64,000 nucleotides of DNA, from contig CANDAE010000005.1 of NCBI GenBank assembly GCA_947382645.1, positions 1 to 64,000 of the forward strand, written 5' to 3'. The notes beneath the pieces are model-generated. The model did no database searches. It was not told the origin of the DNA and was given only the letters and a program-made list of their open reading frames with translations. Of the stretch, positions 18,409-26,864 are shown piece after piece (position 1 is the stretch's first letter; every line of letters starts with the position of its first letter). A program made the translations under genes and the position numbers. The DNA comes from Suilimivivens sp009774465 (GTDB lineage Bacteria; Bacillota; Clostridia; Lachnospirales; Lachnospiraceae).

Positions 18409-18453
18409 CAAAACAGGGGGAATGATAAGTTTTTTATCATTCCCCCTGTTTTG
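18409..18453 (-). terminator. Terminator of the TetR gene
   Basis: A perfect 20-bp stem (18409-18428 with 18434-18453) and a 5-base loop, with a CCCCC/GGGGG core and terminal TTTTG on the minus strand, starts 12 bases after the TetR stop codon. It isolates the TetR gene from oleate hydratase. Confidence 0.85.
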
Positions 18454-18464
18454 ATAAGTAAAAT

Positions 18465-19031
18465 TCAGTTCTTTTTTATCTTTACAAAATTAATAATTGA
18501 ATTAGCAACCGTTCCATGTAGTGTAATGCTCATTTTCTCCACAATCTTTTTATAATCGTCCTTCATTCCCCGGTCAATCCAGTCCAGCATAACCCCCACA
18601 AAACCATACTTGTAGAATCCAGCTATAAATTCTTTATCTTCCCTGGCCAGATCAGTGTCTTTACTTTTTTCTTCTACCACACCTTCTATCAGCTCATAGG
18701 TAAGCTTATGCAGATAGTTTTCGATTTTTTCCCTGCTTACATTCCGATATACATTGAGGATAAAAGGCCTGTTTTCCATCACTGCTTCAAAAATTTGAAG
18801 CAGGCCTTCCTGCCAGGTATCATAGGTTTTTTTATCCTGCAATGCTCTTTTTCCATCCTCCACGCACACCCATTCTACCAGATCATAAAGGTCTTTAAAG
18901 TGGTAATAAAAAGCCATGCGGCTGATACCGCAGTCAGAGGTTAAATCATTAATTGTAATTTTATCAATGGGTTTATGAAGCAGAAGCTTCTTAAGCGATG
19001 CCTCAAGGGCCAGCTTCGTAGTGTTTGCCAT
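18465..19031 (-). CDS. TetR-family regulator
   Basis: A 188-residue repressor-type protein with an N-terminal helix-turn-helix (KITINDLTSDCGISRMAFYYHFKD, shown in two overlapping family blocks) and a C-terminal ligand domain of the DhaS/TetR_C_8 kind (FYKYGFVGVMLDWIDRGMK). A control function over oleate hydratase is suggested by tandem position and by the palindrome in that promoter, with fatty acids as possible inducers; this is inference. AGGAGG precedes ATG 19031. Confidence 0.9.
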   Translation of the reverse strand: MANTTKLALEASLKKLLLHKPIDKITINDLTSDCGISRMAFYYHFKDLYDLVEWVCVEDGKRALQDKKTYDTWQEGLLQIFEAVMENRPFILNVYRNVSREKIENYLHKLTYELIEGVVEEKSKDTDLAREDKEFIAGFYKYGFVGVMLDWIDRGMKDDYKKIVEKMSITLHGTVANSIINFVKIKKN

Positions 19032-19145
19032 AACACAACCTCCTAAAGACCTTTGTTTTTATCTATCCGATATTTTACCACACTACAATCACCGCTAACA
19101 AGAGCTTCCCATATAATGGCGCCCAGTGCAGTGGCACAGAAATTT

Positions 19146-20441
19146 TCATTCGTCTTCCCAGCGCACAGCTTCCCCTTTTTTTATTTCTTTCGTAGCAGAT
19201 AAAATAATTCTGCTTTCCTTATCTACTGCTCCTTCCTCTATTGCCACCCAGTTATCATTTTTATCTGTTACCCTTACATTTATTTCATCCACATAGTATT
19301 CCTGTCCCAGAATTCCTTCCCGCTCTTTCAGTACATAAACATAATTTCTGTTATTTTCTGAATGTACCGCAGCAGCAGGAAGACAGAGACTGTATTTTTC
19401 CCCGCTCTCAGACCGGGAAATTGTTCCGGATAATCCAGGTATTCCAGTTCCTTCTGGAAGAGTGATAAAAGCCTCATACTTTTCAGGATTACCTTCGCTC
19501 TCAGCCAGATAATCTATTTTTTCCTCCAGCTCTTTATTTTTTCCTTCCAGTCTTATCAGAACCTGATCGCCTAAACTGATATACTTTTTCTGCTCTTTAT
19601 CAAGCAGGATTTTTAACTGGCAGGGAAGGCTTTCATCAGATAAAAGTAAAACCGCCGTATCCGGAATCCGATCCCCTGCTCCAACTGCCACTTTAGTGAC
19701 AACGCCGCTAAAAGGCGCCCTCACTACTCCCTGATTATCCAAAACTTTTTGATATTCCTGTAATTTTTCGGAAAGTAATGCCTGCTCCAGTCTGGCAGTT
19801 TCAAGTTCTGTTGTAATCTCCTCCGGCAGGAGAAGATCTTCCACCCGCCTCTGGGCCTGTTTTACCGCTTCGTCCCGGGCAGCTTTGGCGTCCGCCTCTC
19901 CATATGCGGCGCTTTGGAGCGCATCTTTTAATTCTTCCCCTCCTCCGCTTTCTTCCAGATCATTTTCTGCCTGAACATAACTTTCCATTGCCCGTCCCAC
20001 CTGGGTATCCTGCAGACGCGACGTGGTGTCATAATCCTCCCTTGCCCGGGCAAGCTCCAATTCTTTCTTTTGTTCTTCAATGGCCTGATTTTCCAGGGTT
20101 GCATTGATTTGAAGAGATAACTTGGAAATTTCACTCTGCTTTTCTTCCATCAACTCCTTTAAATCTTCCAAATCTATCTGAAACAGAGCATCTCCTTCCT
20201 CAACTTTCTCTCCAACCTGAACCAGAACCGAATCAATCCGCAGCCCCGGCAGATAAGTAACCGTCTTTTCTCCTCCTGCCGCTACGATTCCCTGCGCTTC
20301 CACCTTATGTTCTATGTATTTAGATTCCGGCCGGCAGACGCTTACTATAGGAAGCCTGTATGCATATACACTTTTGGAAATCAAAGTGCAGATAACCATA
20401 AACCCCAGAAACGCTGCAAATCCAACGATAACCTTTTTCAT
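19146..20441 (-). CDS. HlyD/RND-type membrane-fusion adaptor protein
   Basis: A 431-residue protein with one N-terminal membrane segment (FAAFLGFMVICTLISKSVYA), a lipoyl/barrel-sandwich half motif (VQVGEKVEEGDALFQID), a long Gln/Glu/Ala-rich coiled coil (about 95-235), the second lipoyl half (GVVRAPFSGVVTKVAVGAGD) and a beta-barrel region. Such adaptors normally work with exporters (MacB, RND). Here it closes an operon of importer-like parts: the binding protein and two permeases lie just upstream, 41 bp away. No ATPase or exporter is adjacent, so its partner is unknown. Confidence 0.85.
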   Translation of the reverse strand: MKKVIVGFAAFLGFMVICTLISKSVYAYRLPIVSVCRPESKYIEHKVEAQGIVAAGGEKTVTYLPGLRIDSVLVQVGEKVEEGDALFQIDLEDLKELMEEKQSEISKLSLQINATLENQAIEEQKKELELARAREDYDTTSRLQDTQVGRAMESYVQAENDLEESGGGEELKDALQSAAYGEADAKAARDEAVKQAQRRVEDLLLPEEITTELETARLEQALLSEKLQEYQKVLDNQGVVRAPFSGVVTKVAVGAGDRIPDTAVLLLSDESLPCQLKILLDKEQKKYISLGDQVLIRLEGKNKELEEKIDYLAESEGNPEKYEAFITLPEGTGIPGLSGTISRSESGEKYSLCLPAAAVHSENNRNYVYVLKEREGILGQEYYVDEINVRVTDKNDNWVAIEEGAVDKESRIILSATKEIKKGEAVRWEDE

Positions 20442-20482
20442 TCCACCATCCCTCTTCTTTCCTGCTTTTTATATACCGGCGC

Positions 20483-21376
20483 CTATGCTTTCAATCCGGA
20501 ATAAATAATCCCCTGCTCTAAGTAATCCTGCCCTAAGACAAACACAAACACTGCAGGAATCAGCGTGATTACACTGGCGCAAAATGCATATCCGGCAGCT
20601 CCCCAGGTAATTTCCGGCAGATATAAAGACAAAGGCCAGAGAGCTTTTTCCTCCAAAAATGCCATAGGCTGTTCCATCATGTTCCAATATTCCAAAAAGC
20701 CCAGCACCATAGCCGAAAGCAGTCCGCTCCTCCCAAGGGGAAGCCCCAGCCTTACAAATATGGTAAACTCCCCTGCCCCGTCTATTCTTGCCGCCTCCAG
20801 CATTTGAGGCGGTATCCCCCTAAATCCTCCGTAGGATACAAATACTGGAAAAGTAGAAAACACTGCCGGCAGAATAATTGCCTGATGGGTATTTAAAAGC
20901 GACAACTGACTCAGCACAAGATAACTTGAAAGCATCGTTACCTGAAAGGGCAGAAGCATCAGAACCACATAGAATGCAAAAATAAAGCTGCTCCCTTTTA
21001 CCGGATACAGGGCAAATCCCCAGGCTGAGGGAACTGCCACAAGAAGCTGCCCTAATAAAATACAGACTGTCAGCTTCATGGAGTTCCAAAACAGGACAAA
21101 AAACTGAGGCGTTTCGAACAACAGCTTTTTATAGTTTGCAAAGGAAGGATAATCAGGCATCAGCTTCCAACGGATAAACTCTGTTCCTTCCGTAAACACG
21201 GTGCCTATGTATTTTCCCATCTCCCACCTGTCCATAAGAGAACCGGACAGCAAAAGAAATATGGGTGCAATTACCAGCACAGCCGGGAAAATCAGCAGAA
21301 ACGCCGCCACGCCTTTTTCAAGTCCTTTTCCAACCGGCCCCAGAAATTCCATTATTTTATTTTCATCCGCCTTCAC
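20483..21376 (-). CDS. Carbohydrate-type ABC permease, MalG-like
   Basis: A 297-residue inner-membrane permease with about six transmembrane segments. The EAA-type loop that docks an ATPase reads EAARIDGAGEFTIFVRLGLP. It begins with GTG 21376, six bases after AGGAGG and one base after the TAG of the preceding permease, so translation is coupled. It pairs with the MalF-like permease upstream. No ATPase gene is present in the operon; many Firmicutes use one shared MsmK-type ATPase for such importers. Confidence 0.88.
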   Translation of the reverse strand: MKADENKIMEFLGPVGKGLEKGVAAFLLIFPAVLVIAPIFLLLSGSLMDRWEMGKYIGTVFTEGTEFIRWKLMPDYPSFANYKKLLFETPQFFVLFWNSMKLTVCILLGQLLVAVPSAWGFALYPVKGSSFIFAFYVVLMLLPFQVTMLSSYLVLSQLSLLNTHQAIILPAVFSTFPVFVSYGGFRGIPPQMLEAARIDGAGEFTIFVRLGLPLGRSGLLSAMVLGFLEYWNMMEQPMAFLEEKALWPLSLYLPEITWGAAGYAFCASVITLIPAVFVFVLGQDYLEQGIIYSGLKA

Positions 21377-21377
21377 G

Positions 21378-22271
21378 CTACACCTCCTGCTTATCCCATA
21401 ATTTCTGCAAAAGAAGAATTGCTGCCATTAAAATACCGCCTGTGCACACTGCCGCTGCCGCCATTTTATCCAGCTCTAGATTTACAAACCAGTTATTAAA
21501 AAGATGCTGCAAAAGATAAATGCTTTTATCCGGATAAGCGCCTGCTGTCAAATAGGCCTCCCGATAAATTTTAAAGGAATTTAAAAAGGATAAAACCACT
21601 ATGGTATAAAGACTTCCCTTTAAATTTGGCAGAATCATATACCACAGCCGCTGCCATTTTCCTGCGCCATCCACCTTTGCCGCCTCCAAAAGTTCCACAG
21701 GAATTCCGCCAAGTCCTGCCAGCCACAAAATTACCGTATAGCCTGTGTTTTTCCAGATATAACTTCCCACTAAAACCCAGAAGGCGGCGCCTGAGCCGAG
21801 ATAGTCCTTATGAATTTCTCCCCACAAGCCGGTTATTTCCCCCAGACGGGAAAGAAATAAATTGAAAAAACCCTGCCCGTAAAACACCATCTTCCACACC
21901 AGAACAATCGTAGCAGTAGGCATGGCAAGGGGAAAAAGGAATATGGATTTCATCCACTTTCTGCTTTTTAGCCCGTTTAGCAAAAGGGCAATGGAAAACC
22001 CGGTAAAAACCAGGAGAGGAATACAGATAATCGTAAACCTGAACGTATTTTTTACTGCCAGTACAAATGCCTGATTATGAAAAATTGTTTCGTAATTTTT
22101 CAGGCCATTCCACTGCCCTGTCACTGCTGTGGTAAAGGATCTCTTCACCACATCCGCAAAGGGCAGCAGTACAAAAAGCAGAATTCCAATCAGCCCCGGA
22201 AATACAAACAAACAGAAAAACTTTCTTTTCTTTTTTGCCACAAATCCATCTCCCTTCCGCCATAGCGACAT
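21378..22271 (-). CDS. Carbohydrate-type ABC permease, MalF-like
   Basis: A 297-residue permease with a leading hydrophobic segment (FFCLFVFPGLIGILLFVLLP), about six membrane spans and the EAA loop ELLEAAKVDGAGKWQRLWYM. It starts three bases after the stop of the fused binding protein (TGA-AAG-ATG), which implies coupled translation and a 1:1:1 importer. Substrate cannot be read from permeases. Confidence 0.9.
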   Translation of the reverse strand: MSLWRKGDGFVAKKKRKFFCLFVFPGLIGILLFVLLPFADVVKRSFTTAVTGQWNGLKNYETIFHNQAFVLAVKNTFRFTIICIPLLVFTGFSIALLLNGLKSRKWMKSIFLFPLAMPTATIVLVWKMVFYGQGFFNLFLSRLGEITGLWGEIHKDYLGSGAAFWVLVGSYIWKNTGYTVILWLAGLGGIPVELLEAAKVDGAGKWQRLWYMILPNLKGSLYTIVVLSFLNSFKIYREAYLTAGAYPDKSIYLLQHLFNNWFVNLELDKMAAAAVCTGGILMAAILLLQKLWDKQEV

Positions 22272-22274
22272 CTT

Positions 22275-24686
22275 TCACTCCGACATATAAATGGCAAGCT
22301 GATTCCTGATCTCCTTAATCGTCTCTTCAATGCTTTGACTTCCCTGAATATATTTGGCCCCTTCTTCAAATATGGTCTGTTCAAAAACCGTATCTGCCAT
22401 GTAAGGCGTATCTGCCGATTCCATCCAGTTTTTCAATACATTCAGTTCTTCTTCCTCCGGATAATATACGTCTAAAGATACTTCCACTCCATCTTCATCA
22501 ATCATTGCCATAGCGCCATACAGATTATTTTCTCCAAGCTCTTTTTTATCTACTGTGATCATTTCTTCAAAAGCCGCCCTGTTTACCCCAAAGCCTCCTA
22601 ATGATACCTGAACCTCTTTACCAAGAAATTCTCTTAAAAAGTCCTCTGCCAGCTCTTTTTTGGCAGATGCCGCGTTGATTCCCAAAATAGTATCCGGCGC
22701 AAAAACATTGCTGCACTGCCCTGCCATAGGCACCAGAATTGTATCTTCAAATCCCTTTGTCTTTGCTGCGGAAGTAATATCATAATAGCCATAAGGATAA
22801 GTAGTCATTCCTGCCATAAACCGGGCGTATTCTCCTACATAATCCAGGGTATTGACTCCATAAAGTCCAAGATTATATTCCCAGTTTTCTCCAAGTTCTT
22901 CTGCGTACCAGTCGCTGGTTGACAAAAACCTGTCCACCTGCTTTTGGCCGATTCCATCCATTTGGGCCTCATAAATTCTTTTCATCTGTGTCAAAAATTC
23001 AGCTACCGCATCCTCGTTAATTTCTCCATTTTCTTTTTTCCATGCAGGCGCGCTGGAAACTGAAAAAATCTTCATAAGCATTTTCTCCGAGCATATGCCT
23101 AAAATATCTTTTTCCGGGTAGTCCTTACGTATTTTTTCCATTTCATCCGCCACAGATGCAAGATCCTTCATTTCAGAAACATAACCCTCTCTTCCTAACA
23201 TAACAGGAAAACCGGCCTGCATTGGAATCATGTAAATGCTCCCCTCATATGCAAACGCCCTGATCAGATTTTCGTATAAATCTTCTTCTTTGAAAGCCTC
23301 TTCCAAAAACTCATTTAAATCAAGGAGCAGCCCCTTTTCCATGTAAGAATCCACAGGCAGTCCATCCATCATCAGAACGTCCGGCCCTTCTCCGGCCATA
23401 ATCTGGGTATTTAATTTCTTTAGTGCATCCTCTCTGGTCACCCCATTATCTTCCCCTCTGCCTATCTCATATTCCACACGTACGTTCGGTTTTGCTATCT
23501 GATACATAGCAATTGCTGTTCGTATTCCATAACTGTCCTCAAGACTGTACACCTTAAGACATTCCTCCGGCATGGATGGCATATTGGGATCATAAGTAAA
23601 CCTTACAATCTTTCCACTGTTAAAAACAGCCAGAAACGCTTCATCCTCCAGCATAACCATACCTTTTATCCCATAAAGAGGGCTTCCTAAACGAGATAAC
23701 TTTCCATCAATTAACTGCTCCATTCCTTCCTGTCCTGTTTCATGACAATACAGCCCCTTTTCGCCTGCCAGATACAGCTTTCCGTCTTCTCCAAAAAAGT
23801 AGTAGAGGTCATACCAGCTTCCACCGTTAAACTGCCTGTTGCTCCCGTTATCCTTTACAAAGTCCGAAAGTACCTTATCTTCCACATACTCCTTTTTTTC
23901 CATATCATAAAGAAGCGGCGCCTCAAAGTCGTATCCGTCTATCAGCATGATATTTTCCCAAAACTGTATCAGCATCGGCCTGCCTTCCGTGGTAAGATAT
24001 TCCTCACTGCTGCCATCCTCTTTTATCTCATAAATAATATTTCCAAGGGTAGTTACAAAAACTCTCCCCTCTTTTGTCATCCAGATTCTGTTGGGATACA
24101 TCTCATCCTCTGTTAAAGAAAGGGTAAAAGGAACTACTGTGCCATCTGTCCTGACCAGTGCGCATTCCGGCGACAGGTCAAATGCAGAACCGGCTTCCTC
24201 TGAAGATTTTTCTGAATTTTCATCTTCTCCGTCTTCTGGCAGTTCTTCCCCGTCCTCTTCCCCTTTTGCAAACGTCTCCTCCTCATAATCATCATAAATA
24301 ATACCCAGGGTACCATCTTCTCCCACCCTGACATCCATGATGTAAGCATTTGCCAGTTTTTCCTCCAGATACTTAGTATTTTCATTTTGCCACGAGATTC
24401 CATTGTCATCTGACACCCATATTCCTGAAAATACATCAGTAATCATAAGCTTTCCATCAGAAAGTTTTTTCAGTTCTCTGACATTTGTAAAGTTTTCTGA
24501 AAAATCAATTTCTTCCTCCGCAAAACGCCCCATAGCAATATCCAAATCGACGCTTCCATTTTCTTCCTTCCTTTCATTTTCCACAGAAGGGAGATTTCCT
24601 CCATTTGAATTTCCACAACCTGCAGTAAACAAAATTACTGCTGCTAAAGCCAGACCTGTTAACCTTTTTATTATTTTTTGTACCAT
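22275..24686 (-). CDS. Large lipoprotein: propeller-like N-terminal half fused to an extracellular solute-binding domain
   Basis: An 803-residue exported lipoprotein (lipobox LFTAGC). Residues about 50-370 contain repeated beta-rich blades with propeller-like phrases such as SDGKLMITDVFSGIWVSDDN and EDGKLYLAGEKGLYCHETG. Residues about 385-803 match family-1 solute-binding proteins (AMYQIAKPNVRVEYEIGRGE, GPDVLMMDGLPVDSYMEKG, FLREFLGKEVQ). Usual sugar-binding lipoproteins are about 430-550 residues, so the extra domain is unusual. ATG 24686 lies five bases after GGAGG. It leads the operon and has a BlaI-type operator over its promoter. Confidence 0.85.
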   Translation of the reverse strand: MVQKIIKRLTGLALAAVILFTAGCGNSNGGNLPSVENERKEENGSVDLDIAMGRFAEEEIDFSENFTNVRELKKLSDGKLMITDVFSGIWVSDDNGISWQNENTKYLEEKLANAYIMDVRVGEDGTLGIIYDDYEEETFAKGEEDGEELPEDGEDENSEKSSEEAGSAFDLSPECALVRTDGTVVPFTLSLTEDEMYPNRIWMTKEGRVFVTTLGNIIYEIKEDGSSEEYLTTEGRPMLIQFWENIMLIDGYDFEAPLLYDMEKKEYVEDKVLSDFVKDNGSNRQFNGGSWYDLYYFFGEDGKLYLAGEKGLYCHETGQEGMEQLIDGKLSRLGSPLYGIKGMVMLEDEAFLAVFNSGKIVRFTYDPNMPSMPEECLKVYSLEDSYGIRTAIAMYQIAKPNVRVEYEIGRGEDNGVTREDALKKLNTQIMAGEGPDVLMMDGLPVDSYMEKGLLLDLNEFLEEAFKEEDLYENLIRAFAYEGSIYMIPMQAGFPVMLGREGYVSEMKDLASVADEMEKIRKDYPEKDILGICSEKMLMKIFSVSSAPAWKKENGEINEDAVAEFLTQMKRIYEAQMDGIGQKQVDRFLSTSDWYAEELGENWEYNLGLYGVNTLDYVGEYARFMAGMTTYPYGYYDITSAAKTKGFEDTILVPMAGQCSNVFAPDTILGINAASAKKELAEDFLREFLGKEVQVSLGGFGVNRAAFEEMITVDKKELGENNLYGAMAMIDEDGVEVSLDVYYPEEEELNVLKNWMESADTPYMADTVFEQTIFEEGAKYIQGSQSIEETIKEIRNQLAIYMSE

Positions 24687-24720
24687 TTTTCCCTCCATGC
24701 CTTCTTATGTTAAAAAAACA

Positions 24721-24774
24721 TGACTACTGTAATAGTCTTTTAATTAGACTATCACAGTAGTCAGATTGTGTCAA
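24721..24774 (-). promoter_or_regulatory. Promoter and BlaI-type double operator of the binding-protein operon
   Basis: On the minus strand TTGACA (24769-24774) and TAGTCT (24746-24751) are 17 bases apart. TGACTACTGTAATAGTC (24721-24737) and GACTATCACAGTAGTCA (24747-24763) form a 17-bp inverted repeat with one mismatch and a 9-base spacer. Each half is itself GACTA-N6-TAGTC. The second half covers the spacer and -10. The same elements recur before the BlaI gene. Confidence 0.85.
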
Positions 24775-24794
24775 TCCATATTTTACAAAACAAA

Positions 24795-26369
24795 TTACCA
24801 ATAAGAATGGCTATAAACCTTAGAATCCTTTTCGGAAAGCTGCACCAGCCCAATGATCACCCCTTCATCATTATATTTAGTAATCACTCCCGTATTGCCA
24901 TTTGCTGCGCTTGCAACTTTTGCAAACACTCTTCCTGAAAATCCGTCTCCATTCCAGTTCTGATTATCAGCGAAAAAGTAAACAGGCTCTCCATTATAAT
25001 AAAGCTGATAATCGTCGCCTTTTACTTCCCCGCTTAGCCCATACACCTCAAATTCATTTATCAATCCATATATTGTTTCTTCCATGCCCTCATCCAGCCC
25101 TGTTCCCTCATAGACTGTGTCTTCCACAACTTCTGCTGATACTGCTTCCTGTTCCTGCACTACAGAATCAGACAATTCCACTGTGGAGACAGTTGTTGCA
25201 TAAACTGCTCCTTCTGACTGCATTGCATCACTTGAATATTCCCTTGTTTCCAAAGTGGAGGATTGCTCTGCCGCATCTGCAGATGTTCCTTCCCAGGTCA
25301 CGCTCACCCATTCAGGGGTATCTGATACAACATATGTTCCAGCAGCGGTTGTCTCTACCCCATCCCGGGGTTCAGAAACGGTATTGGTAACAAACACGGT
25401 CAATGCGCTTGTCAAAGCTATGATAGCTGCCAATATGCCGACAAATGTGGTCTTTTTTATTGTCATCACTGCCACAATTCTTTCTTTTACCGCATTTTTT
25501 CCAAATCCCAGCCCTGTCTGAAATCCCATATTCCTGCATTCAGCCATTGATAATAATGTAAGCGCATATTCCTGTCTGCATCCGCCGCTTCCTTGCACTA
25601 CCGTCTCATCACACAAAAGCTCCATATCCCGGTTAAACAGAACGTACAATACCCACACAAGGGGATTAAACCAGTGAATACAAAGGGCCAAATGGGCTGC
25701 CAGCTTTTTTAAATTGTCATGATTTTTAATATGTATCAGCTCATGCTGCAGGCAGAAGCGTACTTCTTTTGCTTCTTTTAAATACTGCCCTTTTGGAAAA
25801 ACCACTGCAGGTCGAAGCAAACCATAAGTTACAGGTGTTGCAGTCCGGTCAGAAATCTGAAACCTTACTCTTCCCAAACATTTTAAATCTTTTTCCTTTA
25901 CTCCCGCCATTGCAAGCAATCTTGCCCGCTCCTGTTCCGGCATGGGCAGCCCTTCCCGAAACAGGCGGCTGTCTCTGGTATAAAGAAAAAGTGAACCTGC
26001 CATCAAAATAACAGTTACAGTCAGGTAAATCACTGCTGCCGCTTTCCTCCAATCAACTTGCGGTTTTTCACCAATATAAAAGGCGGCTGAATTTTCCTGA
26101 GTAATCGTTTCGTCTCCTGTCGCAACTGAAATATCATACATTTCCGTTTTGCTCTCCTTAGACATTTCACTCACGATAAGGCTCCTGATTTCCGCCAAAG
26201 GCTCTGGAATCGGCAAAGAAACAGAAAAAGGAATCAGCAGACGTAAAATTGCAATTTCCCAGAGCAGTATCATCACTTTCTTGGGCAGTCGGTGTATCAA
26301 TAAAGAACGAAACAAAACAATGCCCAAAATCAAAATACCTGCTGCGGCACTCATCTGTATCAAGTTCAT
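24795..26369 (-). CDS. M56-family (BlaR1/MecR1-like) sensor metallopeptidase
   Basis: A 524-residue membrane protease with several transmembrane segments (about 4-20, 33-52, 110-130, 305-325) and the zinc motif HELIH (209-213) followed by HWFNPLVWVLYVLFNRDMELLCDE, typical of BlaR1/MecR1. In that family signal binding outside the cell activates the protease and inactivates the BlaI repressor. The extracytoplasmic tail here (about 330-524) is Ser/Thr/Glu-rich and ends in a compact domain without penicillin-binding SxxK, SxN or KTG signatures, so the signal is probably not a beta-lactam. It follows the BlaI gene by 14 bp. Confidence 0.9.
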   Translation of the reverse strand: MNLIQMSAAAGILILGIVLFRSLLIHRLPKKVMILLWEIAILRLLIPFSVSLPIPEPLAEIRSLIVSEMSKESKTEMYDISVATGDETITQENSAAFYIGEKPQVDWRKAAAVIYLTVTVILMAGSLFLYTRDSRLFREGLPMPEQERARLLAMAGVKEKDLKCLGRVRFQISDRTATPVTYGLLRPAVVFPKGQYLKEAKEVRFCLQHELIHIKNHDNLKKLAAHLALCIHWFNPLVWVLYVLFNRDMELLCDETVVQGSGGCRQEYALTLLSMAECRNMGFQTGLGFGKNAVKERIVAVMTIKKTTFVGILAAIIALTSALTVFVTNTVSEPRDGVETTAAGTYVVSDTPEWVSVTWEGTSADAAEQSSTLETREYSSDAMQSEGAVYATTVSTVELSDSVVQEQEAVSAEVVEDTVYEGTGLDEGMEETIYGLINEFEVYGLSGEVKGDDYQLYYNGEPVYFFADNQNWNGDGFSGRVFAKVASAANGNTGVITKYNDEGVIIGLVQLSEKDSKVYSHSYW

Positions 26370-26383
26370 TTCGGTCTCCTTTC

Positions 26384-26737
26384 CTAACTTAAATCATCAA
26401 TCAGTTTCTTTAATGAATCAACCTCCTGCTTTGACAGTTTCTTCCCGTCTAAAAAAGCTGCAAAAAACTTTTCCTTAGAACCGTCGAACATTTTATCAAT
26501 CAATTCCTCTGTTTCAAAGTCCTGTACTTCCTGCCTGGAAATTAAAGGCCTGCAGATAAAGCCTGGTTCCTCTCTTTTGACCGCGCCCTTGTCCACACAT
26601 TTTTTAATTACCGTATAGGTGGTATTTCTGTTCCACCCTGTCTCTTCCTTTAAAATCTTTACCACCTGCCCGGCAGAAATTTCCCCTTCCCGCCAAAGTA
26701 CCTCCATTACTTTTCGTTCTGAATCAAATAGTTTCAT
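26384..26737 (-). CDS. BlaI/MecI/CopY-family repressor
   Basis: A 117-residue winged-helix repressor (FDSERKVMEVLWREGEISA and NRNTTYTVIKKCVDKGAV are family blocks) with a C-terminal dimerisation region. It would bind the paired GACTA-N6-TAGTC sites upstream of itself and upstream of the binding-protein operon, and be released through the M56 protease encoded next. ATG 26737, six bases after GGAGG, was preferred over upstream in-frame ATGs at 26749 and 26764. Confidence 0.92.
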   Translation of the reverse strand: MKLFDSERKVMEVLWREGEISAGQVVKILKEETGWNRNTTYTVIKKCVDKGAVKREEPGFICRPLISRQEVQDFETEELIDKMFDGSKEKFFAAFLDGKKLSKQEVDSLKKLIDDLS

Positions 26738-26795
26738 CTCTTCCTCCATCCATACCGCAGGCAATGCCTATAAATATGACATCTTTATATTAAAA

Positions 26796-26852
26796 TGACT
26801 ACTGCAATAGTCCTGTCATTTAAAGACTATCACAGCAGTCATATCATGTCAA
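26796..26852 (-). promoter_or_regulatory. Promoter and BlaI-type double operator of the BlaI/M56 operon
   Basis: TTGACA (26847-26852) and TAGTCT (26824-26829) are 17 bases apart on the minus strand. TGACTACTGCAATAGTC (26796-26812) and GACTATCACAGCAGTCA (26825-26841) form an inverted pair with a 12-base spacer. Architecture and sequence match the operator before the binding-protein operon, supporting shared control with autoregulation. Confidence 0.85.
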
Positions 26853-26864
26853 TTATTTTTGTCC

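Noticed and set aside
24795..26737. Beta-lactam resistance sensor pair
   Set aside because: The M56 protein lacks penicillin-binding motifs and no beta-lactamase gene is adjacent; the operators point to a transporter operon instead.
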